Below are positions 1 through 8,188 of a DNA stretch of 63,229 bases, in pieces. The translations under genes and the position numbers were made by a program. The number at the start of each line of letters is the position of its first letter. Position 1 is the first letter of the stretch. Source of the stretch: Mycolicibacterium chlorophenolicum (GTDB taxonomy: Bacteria; Actinomycetota; Actinomycetes; Mycobacteriales; Mycobacteriaceae). A model generated the notes under the pieces. That model was not told the DNA's origin. It saw only the letters and a program-made list of their open reading frames with translations, and ran no database searches. The stretch lies in assembly GCF_001044235.1 (NCBI RefSeq), contig NZ_JYNL01000060.1:582-63810 (forward strand), given 5' to 3'.

Positions 1-75
1 TTCTTCGTGATCTCCGGTGGGTTCGGCACTGCGCAGCAGCATGTCGGTGACGAAGAACCCGGAGATCACGAAGAA
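1..75. repeat. 17-bp perfect inverted repeat at the window edge
   Basis: Bases 1-17 are the exact reverse complement of bases 59-75, with a 41-base spacer. Both arms lie in the acyltransferase gene. The repeat begins at base 1, which suggests a fold-back end of an assembly contig rather than biology. Confidence 0.6.
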
Positions 76-246
76 GACGTCGATGCCGACGAAGCCGCCG
101 CGCGGCCAGCCGGTGAGGTGGGCGGCGAGCACGGCCAGAACGGCCACGGCTCGCAAACCTTGAATGTCCAGACGATAGTTTGCTCGTTCTGCACGTCGAC
201 GTCGACGTTGTGACGATTCGCGAAAACGGTCCAGCGCAGTAACCAT
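1..246 (-). CDS. Acyltransferase 3 family membrane protein, N-terminal fragment
   Basis: The minus strand reads 82 codons from ATG at 244-246 to the window edge. After a basic leader (residues 1-25, many Arg) comes the family start RLDIQGLRAVAVLAVLAAHL and then FVGIDVFFVISGFF, the hallmark of OafA/YrhL-type acyltransferases that acylate surface sugars in the membrane. The first membrane segment is about residues 33-46. A strong G-run ribosome site (250-255) precedes the ATG. Only the N-terminus is present; these proteins are usually several hundred residues. The last six residues (TGDHEE) sit in a 17-base inverted copy of the FFVISG codons and may be an assembly artefact. Confidence 0.8.
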   Translation of the reverse strand, partial: MVTALDRFRESSQRRRRRAERANYRLDIQGLRAVAVLAVLAAHLTGWPRGGFVGIDVFFVISGFFVTDMLLRSAEPTGDHEE

Positions 247-699
247 GACATCCCCCCGGTGCACATTATGCGGCTCCGTCAGATGATCGCTGATCGACCA
301 CAGCTGGTTCTACGGCAATACACAGTGATCTGAGTCACTGAGTGCGTCGCGCTTCATCTTCCGCAGCGGCTGACCACATCTGCGAGCAGCAGCCATCTGT
401 GGACAAACCGCGTGTGCCGACACGCGCGGATCCGGGGGCCGCAAATAAAGGCACAAGTGGGGTCCAAACCCGTCCCGGCGGTCGAATCGCTCGGCTTGGT
501 CCGACCTACGTGGTCAGGCGGCGAAGTGATTTGCTTCGGCGCTCGCAGTCCTCCGAGCCGGTTGCACACGTGTTGCGCATATCCGCGCGATGGCGAAAGG
601 ACCGTGGTATGCGGCGATATGCCTTTCACGCGCCCCGGTATCCGGCTAATGCACTATCGTTCGAGAGGTTCACGTTTACTAGTGGAGAGGCAAAAGAAC
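247..699. other. Intergenic region between divergent genes, no gene supported
   Basis: This stretch separates the minus-strand acyltransferase from the plus-strand small secreted protein. Open frames here lack protein character (many Arg/Ser/Cys, no motif). It should contain two divergent promoters. A TATCGT hexamer just after base 655 fits a mycobacterial -10 for the downstream gene, but no convincing -35 is visible. Confidence 0.4.
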
Positions 700-1044
700 T
701 TGTTGAAGAGAACCGTTGTGGCGGTGCCTATGTTTACCGTTCTGTTGGCGGGAGCTCCGGCGCTGGCGGGCAATGCCGCGGCGGACGATGCAGCCTCGAC
801 CGGGACGTGGACGATGCCTGACGTCAAAGGCTCCATTTTGCAGACGGCCGTCGATGATGTGCGTAGCGCCGCGGGTGACGCTCCCATCCAGTTCCAGTTC
901 GTCCCTCGGCATGTCAACCAGGTGGTATACAACCTCACAAATTGGGCGGTTTGCTACACGTCGCCCAACGCGGACCGCGACGTCTCTTCTGCGAAGAAGC
1001 AGAAGGTGATCCTCTCGCTCAGGCGCCTTAATGAGAAGTGCTAG
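700..1044 (+). CDS. Small secreted PASTA-like protein
   Basis: I choose TTG at 700 because GGAGAGG lies 9 bases upstream and the product then opens with a clean signal peptide (KRT, hydrophobic VVAVPMFTVLLAGAPALA, AxA-type site). The mature part is about 90 residues: MPDVKGSILQTAVDDVRSAAG resembles the start of a PASTA repeat, followed by a single NWAVCYTSP-type segment and a C-terminal Cys that could form a disulfide. Such one-domain PASTA-like secreted proteins are common in mycobacteria and have no settled function. The stop overlaps the stop of convergent maf by three bases. Confidence 0.65.
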   Translation: MLKRTVVAVPMFTVLLAGAPALAGNAAADDAASTGTWTMPDVKGSILQTAVDDVRSAAGDAPIQFQFVPRHVNQVVYNLTNWAVCYTSPNADRDVSSAKKQKVILSLRRLNEKC

Positions 1045-1673
1045 GGCCTGCTCCACAGGTCGCTGATCGGCGTTCCGGTTGCTTCGACCAACCGGCGCAC
1101 CAGTGGCAGGCTCAAACCAATAACGTTTGACGGGTCGCCTTCGATGCGATCGATGAACCAGCCACCTAGGCCGTCAAGGGTGAAAGCTCCGGCGACGTGA
1201 ATAGGCTCACCGGTATTTACATAGGCGGCCAGCTCATGTTTTTTCGGTGTACCGAACTGCACCGAAGTTCGTCCTGTTTCGCCTTCGGTATGTGTGATGA
1301 CGTTATCGGCGATGCGAAGCAACGCATGTCCGGTGAGCAGATGGCCGGTCGAGCCCGCCATGGAACCCCACTGCTCGAGAGCGGCCTCGTCGCTGCCCGG
1401 CTTGCCCCGCAGTGAACCATCCAGGTACAGCATCGAGTCGCAGCCCAACACGACGCAATCCGCCGCGACGTTTGGTGGCAACTGCGCCGCGACGCTGACG
1501 GCTTTCGCGTTGGCGAGCTTGAGGACAACGGCCTCGGGAGGGGTGCCCGGATCGAGCGAGGCAATCAACGCATCTTCGTCGACGTCGGAGACGACCACCA
1601 GTGGATCGATACCGGCTTGGCGCAGGACACGGAGCCGGCCGGCCGAGGCCGAGCCCAGGACGACCCGCGTCAT
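1041..1673 (-). CDS. maf: Maf-like nucleotide pyrophosphatase
   Basis: The 210-residue protein begins MTRVVLGSASAGRLRVLRQAG, the Maf/HAM1-fold signature (S-S-x-R-R-x-L-L type loop). The family hydrolyses non-canonical or damaged nucleoside triphosphates to monophosphates. VVLGCDSMLYLDGSLRGKP carries the catalytic Asp region. It matches Rv3282. The ATG at 1671-1673 overlaps the accE5 stop as ATGA, so it is translated as the last gene of the accD5-accE5-maf operon. A longer in-frame extension to 1757 exists but would run into accE5 and lacks family similarity. Confidence 0.9.
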   Translation of the reverse strand: MTRVVLGSASAGRLRVLRQAGIDPLVVVSDVDEDALIASLDPGTPPEAVVLKLANAKAVSVAAQLPPNVAADCVVLGCDSMLYLDGSLRGKPGSDEAALEQWGSMAGSTGHLLTGHALLRIADNVITHTEGETGRTSVQFGTPKKHELAAYVNTGEPIHVAGAFTLDGLGGWFIDRIEGDPSNVIGLSLPLVRRLVEATGTPISDLWSRP

Positions 1674-1951
1674 CGCCGCATATGCATCCGCTCCAGCAGC
1701 GTGACGCGCTGCCAGCTGGTGACGTCGTAGCGCAACTTGTCGACCGGATGCCCCCACGGGTTGAGTTCCTGCGGACCCGGGTCGGCGTGGCCGGCGCCAC
1801 CCGCACCGGCCAACACGGTCACCAGCGCGGCGATCTCCTCGGCGGAGGGATTGCCCTTGACGACCTGGAAGTGCGGGTCGCGTTGGGGCGGGTCGTCGAT
1901 CGTCATGTCCCGCGGATCGGAGACCTCGACGATATCGGCATCATGGTCCAC
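1670..1951 (-). CDS. accE5: Acyl-CoA carboxylase epsilon subunit AccE5
   Basis: This 93-residue acidic protein has the C-terminal PSAEEIAALVTVLAG motif typical of actinobacterial epsilon subunits, which hold the AccA3 biotin carboxylase and AccD5 carboxyltransferase together. The start is GTG at 1949-1951, with AAGGAG 7 bases upstream. The gene lies 31 bases downstream of accD5 and overlaps maf, so the three genes form one operon. It is equivalent to Rv3281; the N-terminal half is low-complexity and acidic as in homologues. Confidence 0.9.
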   Translation of the reverse strand: MDHDADIVEVSDPRDMTIDDPPQRDPHFQVVKGNPSAEEIAALVTVLAGAGGAGHADPGPQELNPWGHPVDKLRYDVTSWQRVTLLERMHMRR

Positions 1952-1982
1952 AGCTGAACTCCTTGTCTAACAGGCGAATCGG

Positions 1983-3608
1983 TCAGAGCGGGATGTTGCC
2001 GTGCTTCTTCGGCGGGGTCTGAACGACCTTTCGCTCCAGCAGACGCAGCGCGGTGCCGATGTATCCGCGGGTATGCGACGGCGGGATGACCGCGTCGACG
2101 TAGCCGCGCTCGGCGGCAATGTATGGATTGACCAAGGTGTCCTCGTACTGCTGCTGCAGCTCGAGCCGCAGCGCGTCGACATCCTCGCCCTTCTGAGCCG
2201 CTTCCTTGAGCTCCTTGCGATAGACGAACCCGACGGCACCGGAGGCGCCCATCACGGCGATTTGGGCGGTCGGCCAGGCGACGTTGACGTCGCAACCCAT
2301 GTCCTTGGAACCCATCACGCAGTAGGCGCCGCCGTAGGCCTTGCGGGTGATGACGGTGACCTTCGCGACGGTGGCCTCACCGTAGGCGTACAGCAGTTTG
2401 GCACCGCGGCGGATGATGCCGTTGTACTCCTGGTCGGTGCCCGGCAGGAAGCCCGGCACGTCGACCAGCATGACGATCGGGATGTTGAAGCAGTCGCAGG
2501 TGCGCACGAAGCGAGCGGCCTTCTCGGAGGCGTTGATGTCCAGGCAGCCGGCGAACTGGGTGGGCTGGTTGGCCACGATGCCGACTGGCCGGCCGTCGAC
2601 GCGGCCGAAGCCGACGATGATGTTCTGCGCGTAACCCGCCTGGACTTCGAGGAACTCGTCGTCGTCGAGGATGCGGGTGATGACCTCATGCATGTCGTAC
2701 GGCTGGTTCGGCGAATCCGGGATCAGCGTGTCGAGCTCGAGGTCTTCCTCGGTGAGGCTTTCCTCGATCGGGCCGGGATGCGGTGCGGGGTAGCGCGGCG
2801 GCTCCGCGTAGTTGTTGGGCGGCAGGTAGGACAGCAGGTCGCGCACGTAGTCGAGGGCGTCCTGCTCGCCGGAGGCGACGTAGTGCACGGTGCCCGACTT
2901 GGCCATGTGGGTGTGGGCGCCGCCCAGTTCCTCCATGGTGACGTCCTCACCGGTGACGGTCTTGATGACGTCGGGTCCGGTGATGAACATCTGGCTCGTC
3001 TGGTCGACCATGATGACGAAGTCGGTCAGTGCGGGGGAGTAGACGTGCCCGCCCGCCGCGGCGCCCATGATCAGCGAGATCTGGGGGATGACGCCGGAGG
3101 CCTTGATGTTGTTGTGGAAGATCCGGCTGTAGAGGCCGAGCGAGACCACGCCCTCCTGGATGCGGGCGCCGGCACCGTCATTGATGCCGATCAGCGGGCG
3201 GCCGGTCTTGATGGCCAGCTCTTGGACTTTGACGATCTTCTCGCCGTAGACCTCGCCGAGGCTGCCGCCGAACACGGTGGCGTCCTGGCTGAAGATGCAG
3301 ACGTCACGGCCGTCGATGGTGCCGTAACCGGTGACCACGCCGTCGCCGGTCGGACGGTTCTTCTCCAGACCGAAGTTCTTGCTGCGGTGTTTGGCGAGCG
3401 CGTCGAGTTCGACGAACGAGTCCTCATCCAGCAGCGCGAGGATGCGTTCGCGGGCGGTGAGCTTGCCCTTGGCGTGCACCTTGTCGACGGCGTCTTCACC
3501 AACCGGGTGGAGGGCCTCTTCAGCGCGCTTGCGCAGATCGGCGAGCTTTCCCGCGGTGGTGTGGATGTCGATCTCGTGCTCGGCGGCAGGCTCAGTCACG
3601 CTGGTCAT
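1983..3608 (-). CDS. accD5: Acyl-CoA carboxylase beta (carboxyltransferase) subunit AccD5
   Basis: The 541-residue product is nearly collinear with M. tuberculosis AccD5 (548 residues): MTSVTEPAAEHEIDIHTTAG at the N-terminus and PPKKHGNIPL at the C-terminus. It transfers carboxyl from biotinylated AccA3 to propionyl- or acetyl-CoA to give methylmalonyl- or malonyl-CoA for lipid synthesis. The two crotonase-fold halves carry the GINDGAGARIQEG and DVPGFLPGTDQE oxyanion regions. The start is ATG at 3606-3608, aligning with the family; an 8-codon extension is possible. In M. tuberculosis this gene is next to birA, whereas here birA lies about 41 kb away. Confidence 0.97.
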   Translation of the reverse strand: MTSVTEPAAEHEIDIHTTAGKLADLRKRAEEALHPVGEDAVDKVHAKGKLTARERILALLDEDSFVELDALAKHRSKNFGLEKNRPTGDGVVTGYGTIDGRDVCIFSQDATVFGGSLGEVYGEKIVKVQELAIKTGRPLIGINDGAGARIQEGVVSLGLYSRIFHNNIKASGVIPQISLIMGAAAGGHVYSPALTDFVIMVDQTSQMFITGPDVIKTVTGEDVTMEELGGAHTHMAKSGTVHYVASGEQDALDYVRDLLSYLPPNNYAEPPRYPAPHPGPIEESLTEEDLELDTLIPDSPNQPYDMHEVITRILDDDEFLEVQAGYAQNIIVGFGRVDGRPVGIVANQPTQFAGCLDINASEKAARFVRTCDCFNIPIVMLVDVPGFLPGTDQEYNGIIRRGAKLLYAYGEATVAKVTVITRKAYGGAYCVMGSKDMGCDVNVAWPTAQIAVMGASGAVGFVYRKELKEAAQKGEDVDALRLELQQQYEDTLVNPYIAAERGYVDAVIPPSHTRGYIGTALRLLERKVVQTPPKKHGNIPL

Positions 3609-4023
3609 GGTTCCTGATGCTAACGGCGACATCTCGCCCCGTCGCGCCCGGCCCTTACTAGTCCCTTAGAAACGCTATCGGCGCCCTTCCAGGATGCCCT
3701 TCAGTTGTCTGGTCTCTGACCGCCCTGCCCACTCGTGGCCATGGTTGAGACTTGGACCACGGACGCCGCTTCCTTGGCAAATAGGGGGGTTCAATGGCTT
3801 CAGCAAACTCTCATAAGGAGTGACACCCCGCGTCGCTAATCGAGGGTATGGAGCGAGGGTTCCGCGTCCGACTGCGCCATAGCTTCGTTCCGTTGATCTG
3901 CTGGTAACACCACATTTGTTACGTTGCCGATCGGGTCGAGAAATCTTCGCGGTTTGGTTTGACAGCACTGGAGGACCGTGCAATGCTTCCAGCAACTATT
4001 TACGAACGAAAGTGTGGGGGGAC
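3609..4023. other. Divergent intergenic region at the island's left edge
   Basis: It separates accD5 (minus) from the first island gene (plus) and should hold both promoters. A small inverted repeat, GTAAC at 3904-3908 and GTTAC at 3918-3922, could be an operator. Open frames here show no protein features. Confidence 0.35.
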
Positions 4024-4443
4024 ATGACCACCGTTGCTACTAAATTCCAGGTGACTGCTGCTGCTGCCGCCGTTGCGGTCGGTGCCGCGTTTGCTCCGGT
4101 CGCCGCGAATGCGGCTCCGGCGATCCAGCTTCCTGCGGCGCCGAGCTTCGCTGATCTGCCTCTGCAGCCAAAGGGACCGGTCTACATCGTGACGGCGACT
4201 TCGTTGCAGCTCGTCAGTGTCTTTCTCGACCAGAGCGCGAAGTCGCAGGATCGCCGCGCCACCCGACTCGAGGCTTTCGCAGCGGCGAACCCCGACAGTT
4301 TCTTCGGTCAGCTCGCTGCGACACGGGCGGCCCAGCTTCGCAAGAATGAGGCAATTTCCCGCGGCGTGAAGTTCGATGTCTGCTTGGGCGGCAACTCCGT
4401 GGGAATCGGTCCGTACGGGACGGTCAGCACCGGATCCTGCTAA
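4024..4443 (+). CDS. Small secreted protein of unknown function
   Basis: The 139-residue product starts at ATG 4024, after a G-rich ribosome site (4014-4020). A signal peptide is clear: MTTVATKFQVTAAAAAVAVG then AAFAPVAANA, with an AxA cleavage site near residue 30. The mature domain has a helical stretch with RRATRLEAFAAANPDSFFGQ and ends in VCLGGNSVGIGPYGTVSTGSC, with two Cys that could pair. I do not recognise a family. It is the first gene of the island and is followed by a strong hairpin terminator, so it is probably its own transcript; a surface or polysaccharide-associated role is only a guess from position. Confidence 0.6.
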   Translation: MTTVATKFQVTAAAAAVAVGAAFAPVAANAAPAIQLPAAPSFADLPLQPKGPVYIVTATSLQLVSVFLDQSAKSQDRRATRLEAFAAANPDSFFGQLAATRAAQLRKNEAISRGVKFDVCLGGNSVGIGPYGTVSTGSC

Positions 4444-4472
4444 AGGCGGACCTTGCTGAGCATCTGTCGTGC

Positions 4473-4506
4473 TGAGGCCTGCACGTCGTCTGACGTGCAG
4501 GCCTCA
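4473..4506 (+). terminator. Strong hairpin terminator
   Basis: A perfect 15-bp stem (4473-4487 with 4492-4506) and a 4-base loop lie 29 bases after the secreted-protein stop. There is no long T-run, as is usual for mycobacterial terminators. Confidence 0.75.
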
Positions 4507-4527
4507 TCTATTGTCAGGATCATCTGA

Positions 4528-6375
4528 GTGGGTTTGTTTTCGCGACGTCAACATGATCACCGACTGAACGCCGAGGAAGAAGCCGACGACGAGGAGCGTG
4601 GTCGGGCTCCGGGATTGCTCCGCAGTCGTGGATTCATCGTTGCGTCCACAGTTGTGGTTCTGTTGATTCTCGGTCTGGGCTGTTGGGTCGCCGTTGGCGC
4701 GCTGCAGGCAAAGTCGAACCTCGAGCAGGCGCGAGGCAGCGCTCAGGAAGCCAAAGACTCTCTGTTAGCAGCGGATACCAAGGCCGCAGCCGCGTCGGCC
4801 CGCGATGCCACCGACAGCGCCCAGGCTGCACGCGATGCCACACACTCGCTGGCGTGGAACATTGTCGCCGCCGTTCCATGGTTGGGAAGCCCATTCAAGA
4901 CAGGCCAGCAGATCACCGATGTCGTGTCCGGTCTGGCGACGAATGTGTTGCAGCCAGCTGCCGATGTCGGTGTGACAATCTCGCCCGACCGGCTGTACAA
5001 AGACGGCCGGGTCGATGTCGACCTGCTGCGCAGCCAAGAGGCTCAGCTCAGCACCTTGGCCGAGAAGGCGACGCGGCTCAACGCCGAAGCCGGCGCGATT
5101 CAGGATCCGCACTATCTGTCGACGATTGGTGACGCACGGACCCAGCTGCAGGGCCAAATCGCCGATCTCACATCGATATTGGAGAACACCGCGTTGGCAG
5201 CGCGTTTGGTCCCGCCGATGATGGGTGCAGATGGTCCACGCACCTACTTCATGGGATTTCAGACCAATGCTGAGGCGCGGGGGACCGGTGGATTGCTCGG
5301 CGGGTTCGGCGTCCTCCGGTTCGATAACGGCAAGCCGACCGTCGACACCCTCGGGTCCAACATCGATCTCGCAGACGCCCTTGCGCCTATCGATCTCGGG
5401 TTGGAGTACGACCAGCAATACGGCTTCGCCAACCCCTTCACCGATTTCCGCAACAGTAATATGAGCCCGCATTTCCCTTACGCGGCGCAGATTTGGCGCA
5501 CCATGTGGGAGCAACAGACGGGTACGAAGGTCGACGGAGTCATCGCCATCGATCCGGTCGCTCTGAGTTACCTGCTAGGTGCCGTGGGACCGATCACCAT
5601 GCCCGATGGTGAAGTTGTTTCAAAAGACAATGTTGTCGAGCTCACGGAATCGACTGCCTACAAGCGGTTCCCGACGGATCAATTGGCGCGCAAGCAGTAT
5701 CTGCAGGGAATCGCGAATGCAGTCGTTAACAAGATCACGGGCCAGGTGAAGTCGCCGAGGCAGTTGCTCGATGCTTTGGGCAAGTCGGTAAGCGAACGTC
5801 GCATTGCGGTGTGGAGTTCAGTCCCCGAGGAACAGCGACTGCTGGAGACGACTGCCTTGTCCCATTCGATACCGGATGACGACGCCCCATACGCCGCAGT
5901 GGTTTTCAACAACCTCGGCGGAAACAAGCTCGACTATTACCTCAAATCGCAAATCGAATATGCGGCCGACGACTGCAAAGGTGATACCCGCGCGTCGACT
6001 GTGACCGTCAAGTTGACTAACGAAGTCCCGAGTGAGCCACTTCCGGACTACGTTGCTGGCGATGCGGGTTTGTCACCGGATGTTCCCATTGAGGTTCCGA
6101 AAGGCACCAACATTATTTCTGTTCGCCTTTTCGCAACGAAGGGCGCGAACTTGTCGGCTGCAATCCTCAATGGACAGCGGGTGCCAGCGATAGTGAGCAC
6201 TGAACGTGGACACCCCGTTTTTGAGGTTCAAGTGATCATCCCTCCGGGGCAGACGGGCGATATCAGCTACCAACTATCCGAACCAACTGCGGCCGGCGCG
6301 CCTCGTGTGCCAGTACAGCCTTTGGTTGAACCCACGAACCCCAGAGTCTCGGTTCCTGAATGCTCCCACAACTAG
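4528..6375 (+). CDS. DUF4012 membrane-anchored protein of the polysaccharide island
   Basis: The 615-residue protein has an acidic/basic cytoplasmic N-terminus (1-35), one membrane segment (about 36-58), a long Ala/Gln-rich coiled coil (about 60-105) and a large outside domain typical of DUF4012, including GTGGLLGGFGVLRFDNGKP and a conserved PDGEVVSKDN region. It has no known enzyme motif. DUF4012 proteins occur near exopolysaccharide genes in actinobacteria, so it may help attach, export or control the polymer; this is inference. The start is GTG at 4528 with AGGAT about 9 bases upstream. The next gene, the chain-length regulator, starts 134 bases later. Confidence 0.8.
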   Translation: MGLFSRRQHDHRLNAEEEADDEERGRAPGLLRSRGFIVASTVVVLLILGLGCWVAVGALQAKSNLEQARGSAQEAKDSLLAADTKAAAASARDATDSAQAARDATHSLAWNIVAAVPWLGSPFKTGQQITDVVSGLATNVLQPAADVGVTISPDRLYKDGRVDVDLLRSQEAQLSTLAEKATRLNAEAGAIQDPHYLSTIGDARTQLQGQIADLTSILENTALAARLVPPMMGADGPRTYFMGFQTNAEARGTGGLLGGFGVLRFDNGKPTVDTLGSNIDLADALAPIDLGLEYDQQYGFANPFTDFRNSNMSPHFPYAAQIWRTMWEQQTGTKVDGVIAIDPVALSYLLGAVGPITMPDGEVVSKDNVVELTESTAYKRFPTDQLARKQYLQGIANAVVNKITGQVKSPRQLLDALGKSVSERRIAVWSSVPEEQRLLETTALSHSIPDDDAPYAAVVFNNLGGNKLDYYLKSQIEYAADDCKGDTRASTVTVKLTNEVPSEPLPDYVAGDAGLSPDVPIEVPKGTNIISVRLFATKGANLSAAILNGQRVPAIVSTERGHPVFEVQVIIPPGQTGDISYQLSEPTAAGAPRVPVQPLVEPTNPRVSVPECSHN

Positions 6376-6509
6376 ACAGAGCGCGGTCGTCCGCGCATCG
6401 CCCTGCGGGGTCCCAAACTGTGGCCGATGCCAGTGTGAAGGCGGCAGTGGCAATGTGCTTGATGTGCTCAGTAGGTTTGAAATCCACCCGGCGGTTAAGA
6501 GGTTAAACA

Positions 6510-8012
6510 TTGTCTCTACAAGCGTTCGTTAAGCTACTCCGCCTCCGATGGGTGACCATTTGTGTGGTCGCGGTCGTTACCTTATTAGGCGCTGTGGTTA
6601 TCACCCTGCTCACAACGCCGCTCTATCAAGCATCGACGAGGTTATTCGTATCGACCAGTGCAGGGTCCTCACTCTCGGAGACGTATCAAGGTAATCGGTT
6701 TTCCCAAGAGCGCGTCGCGTCGTACACCGAATTGCTTACCGGCCAGGCTTTAGCGCAGCAGACAATTGATAAACTCGGGCTGGATATGAGCGCTGATGAA
6801 CTGCAGGCGCGGATTACAGCTACAGCCAAACCGGATACGGTGCTGATTGATGTTGCAGTGCTGGATGAATCCGCTGTGCGAGCGCGCGATATAGCGAATA
6901 CGCTATCCGACGAGTTCGTCGGTCGAGTGCGCGAACTCGAGACGCCCGAGAACAGTACTAGGGCCGATTCCCGAGTCGTGGTCGAGCAACGGGCTTCCAT
7001 TCCGAGCAGCCCAGTAGTCCCAAAGAGGGCGCGGAATATTGCAGTTGGTCTTGTGCTTGGCCTGGTTCTTGGAGTGGGCTTCGCACTGATTCGCGATCTG
7101 CTTGACAATACAGTCAAGGACCGGACGACGCTCGAACAAATTGCCAATGTCGGTTTGGTCGGCACGGTGCCGCTGGATAAGGAGCGTCGCAGGCACGCAG
7201 CGATAGCTTTCGAGAATGACAACAGCGTGATAGCCGAAGCGTTCCGCAAGCTGCGAACGAACCTCCAGTTCTTATCGGTTGACAATCCGCCGCGGGTTAT
7301 TGTCATTACTAGTTCGATGCCGCACGAAGGAAAGTCCACCACGGCAATCAATATCGCCTTGGCACTCGCGGAAGCCGAACACAACGTAGTGCTTGTCGAC
7401 GGCGACATGCGTCGGCCGACGTTGTCGAAGTACCTCGACTTGATGAGCAAGGTCGGCTTTAGCACTGTTCTCAGCGGCGCGGTATCAATTGACGACTCGC
7501 TGCAAAAGACTCGTTTCCCCGGATTATCTGTGCTCACCTCTGGCGCCGTTCCTCCGAACCCTAGCGAGCTTCTCGGATCTCAGTCCGCCAGAAAAGTCTT
7601 GGCGGAGTTACGATCGCGGTTCGACTACGTCATCATTGACTCGACGCCGTTACTTGCGGTAACTGACGCTGCAATTCTTGCCGCTGGGGCCGACGGAGTG
7701 CTGATTATGGCGCGGTTTGGGCAAACGAAGCGCGAACAATTGGCTCATGCTGTCGGAAGCCTGGAAAGCGTGGGAGCTCCACTCCTTGGGGCTGTCTTCA
7801 CGATGGTACCCACGCGTGGCACCGGTTCATACAGTTATAACTACGGGTATTACGGTGAAGATGAGGGTCGTCGGGGCGGGAATTCATCAACCCGGGGTGG
7901 AAGTGCAGAGTCCAGCAAGACAACAAGCGCTAATGCTTCCGAATCCCGTGACAGGTCGGCGGGTGATCTGCCCGCACGGCCCGTCACGCAACGGCGATAC
8001 AAGACGACGTAA
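6510..8012 (+). CDS. Wzz/BY-kinase fusion: polysaccharide chain-length regulator and tyrosine autokinase
   Basis: The 500-residue protein joins a Wzz domain to a CpsD/CapB-type bacterial tyrosine kinase. The first membrane helix is about residues 14-36, followed by an outside loop, a Pro-containing segment (165-171) and the second helix (about 177-197). The kinase half has Walker A SSMPHEGKST (268-277), Walker A' VLVDGDMRRP (294-303) and Walker B VIIDSTP (374-380). The tyrosine-rich tail YSYNYGYYGED (441-451) is the likely autophosphorylation cluster. Such proteins control chain length with the Wzy polymerase and are reset by a phosphatase; one is encoded at 21.2 kb. The start is TTG at 6510 with AAGAGG upstream. 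Confidence 0.93.
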   Translation: MSLQAFVKLLRLRWVTICVVAVVTLLGAVVITLLTTPLYQASTRLFVSTSAGSSLSETYQGNRFSQERVASYTELLTGQALAQQTIDKLGLDMSADELQARITATAKPDTVLIDVAVLDESAVRARDIANTLSDEFVGRVRELETPENSTRADSRVVVEQRASIPSSPVVPKRARNIAVGLVLGLVLGVGFALIRDLLDNTVKDRTTLEQIANVGLVGTVPLDKERRRHAAIAFENDNSVIAEAFRKLRTNLQFLSVDNPPRVIVITSSMPHEGKSTTAINIALALAEAEHNVVLVDGDMRRPTLSKYLDLMSKVGFSTVLSGAVSIDDSLQKTRFPGLSVLTSGAVPPNPSELLGSQSARKVLAELRSRFDYVIIDSTPLLAVTDAAILAAGADGVLIMARFGQTKREQLAHAVGSLESVGAPLLGAVFTMVPTRGTGSYSYNYGYYGEDEGRRGGNSSTRGGSAESSKTTSANASESRDRSAGDLPARPVTQRRYKTT

Positions 8013-8188
8013 GCTATCTCTAGAGCGCGCTTCAAGTCAATGTCGCAGGGTCAGATTCGAGCGGCATAAAGCCGTGAATGCAGGGCATTAGCCAGGACTG
8101 CGTCGGATTTCAACTTTATCTGAATCATATCGGACGATTCCGTTGCCAATTGACCGGCATATATGCACTATGAGAAGGGGGAGTGGCC

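Noticed and set aside
412..699. N-terminal extension of the PASTA-like protein
   Set aside because: The extra 96 residues precede a clear signal peptide and lack protein character; TTG 700 has a good ribosome site.
2001..3617. Long open frame antisense to accD5
   Set aside because: It mirrors the codon bias of accD5 and encodes Asp/Val/Ala/Gly-rich sequence without motifs.
3675..3995. 106-codon minus-strand frame upstream of accD5
   Set aside because: There is no ribosome site, motif or likely membrane segment; it lies in the divergent promoter region.
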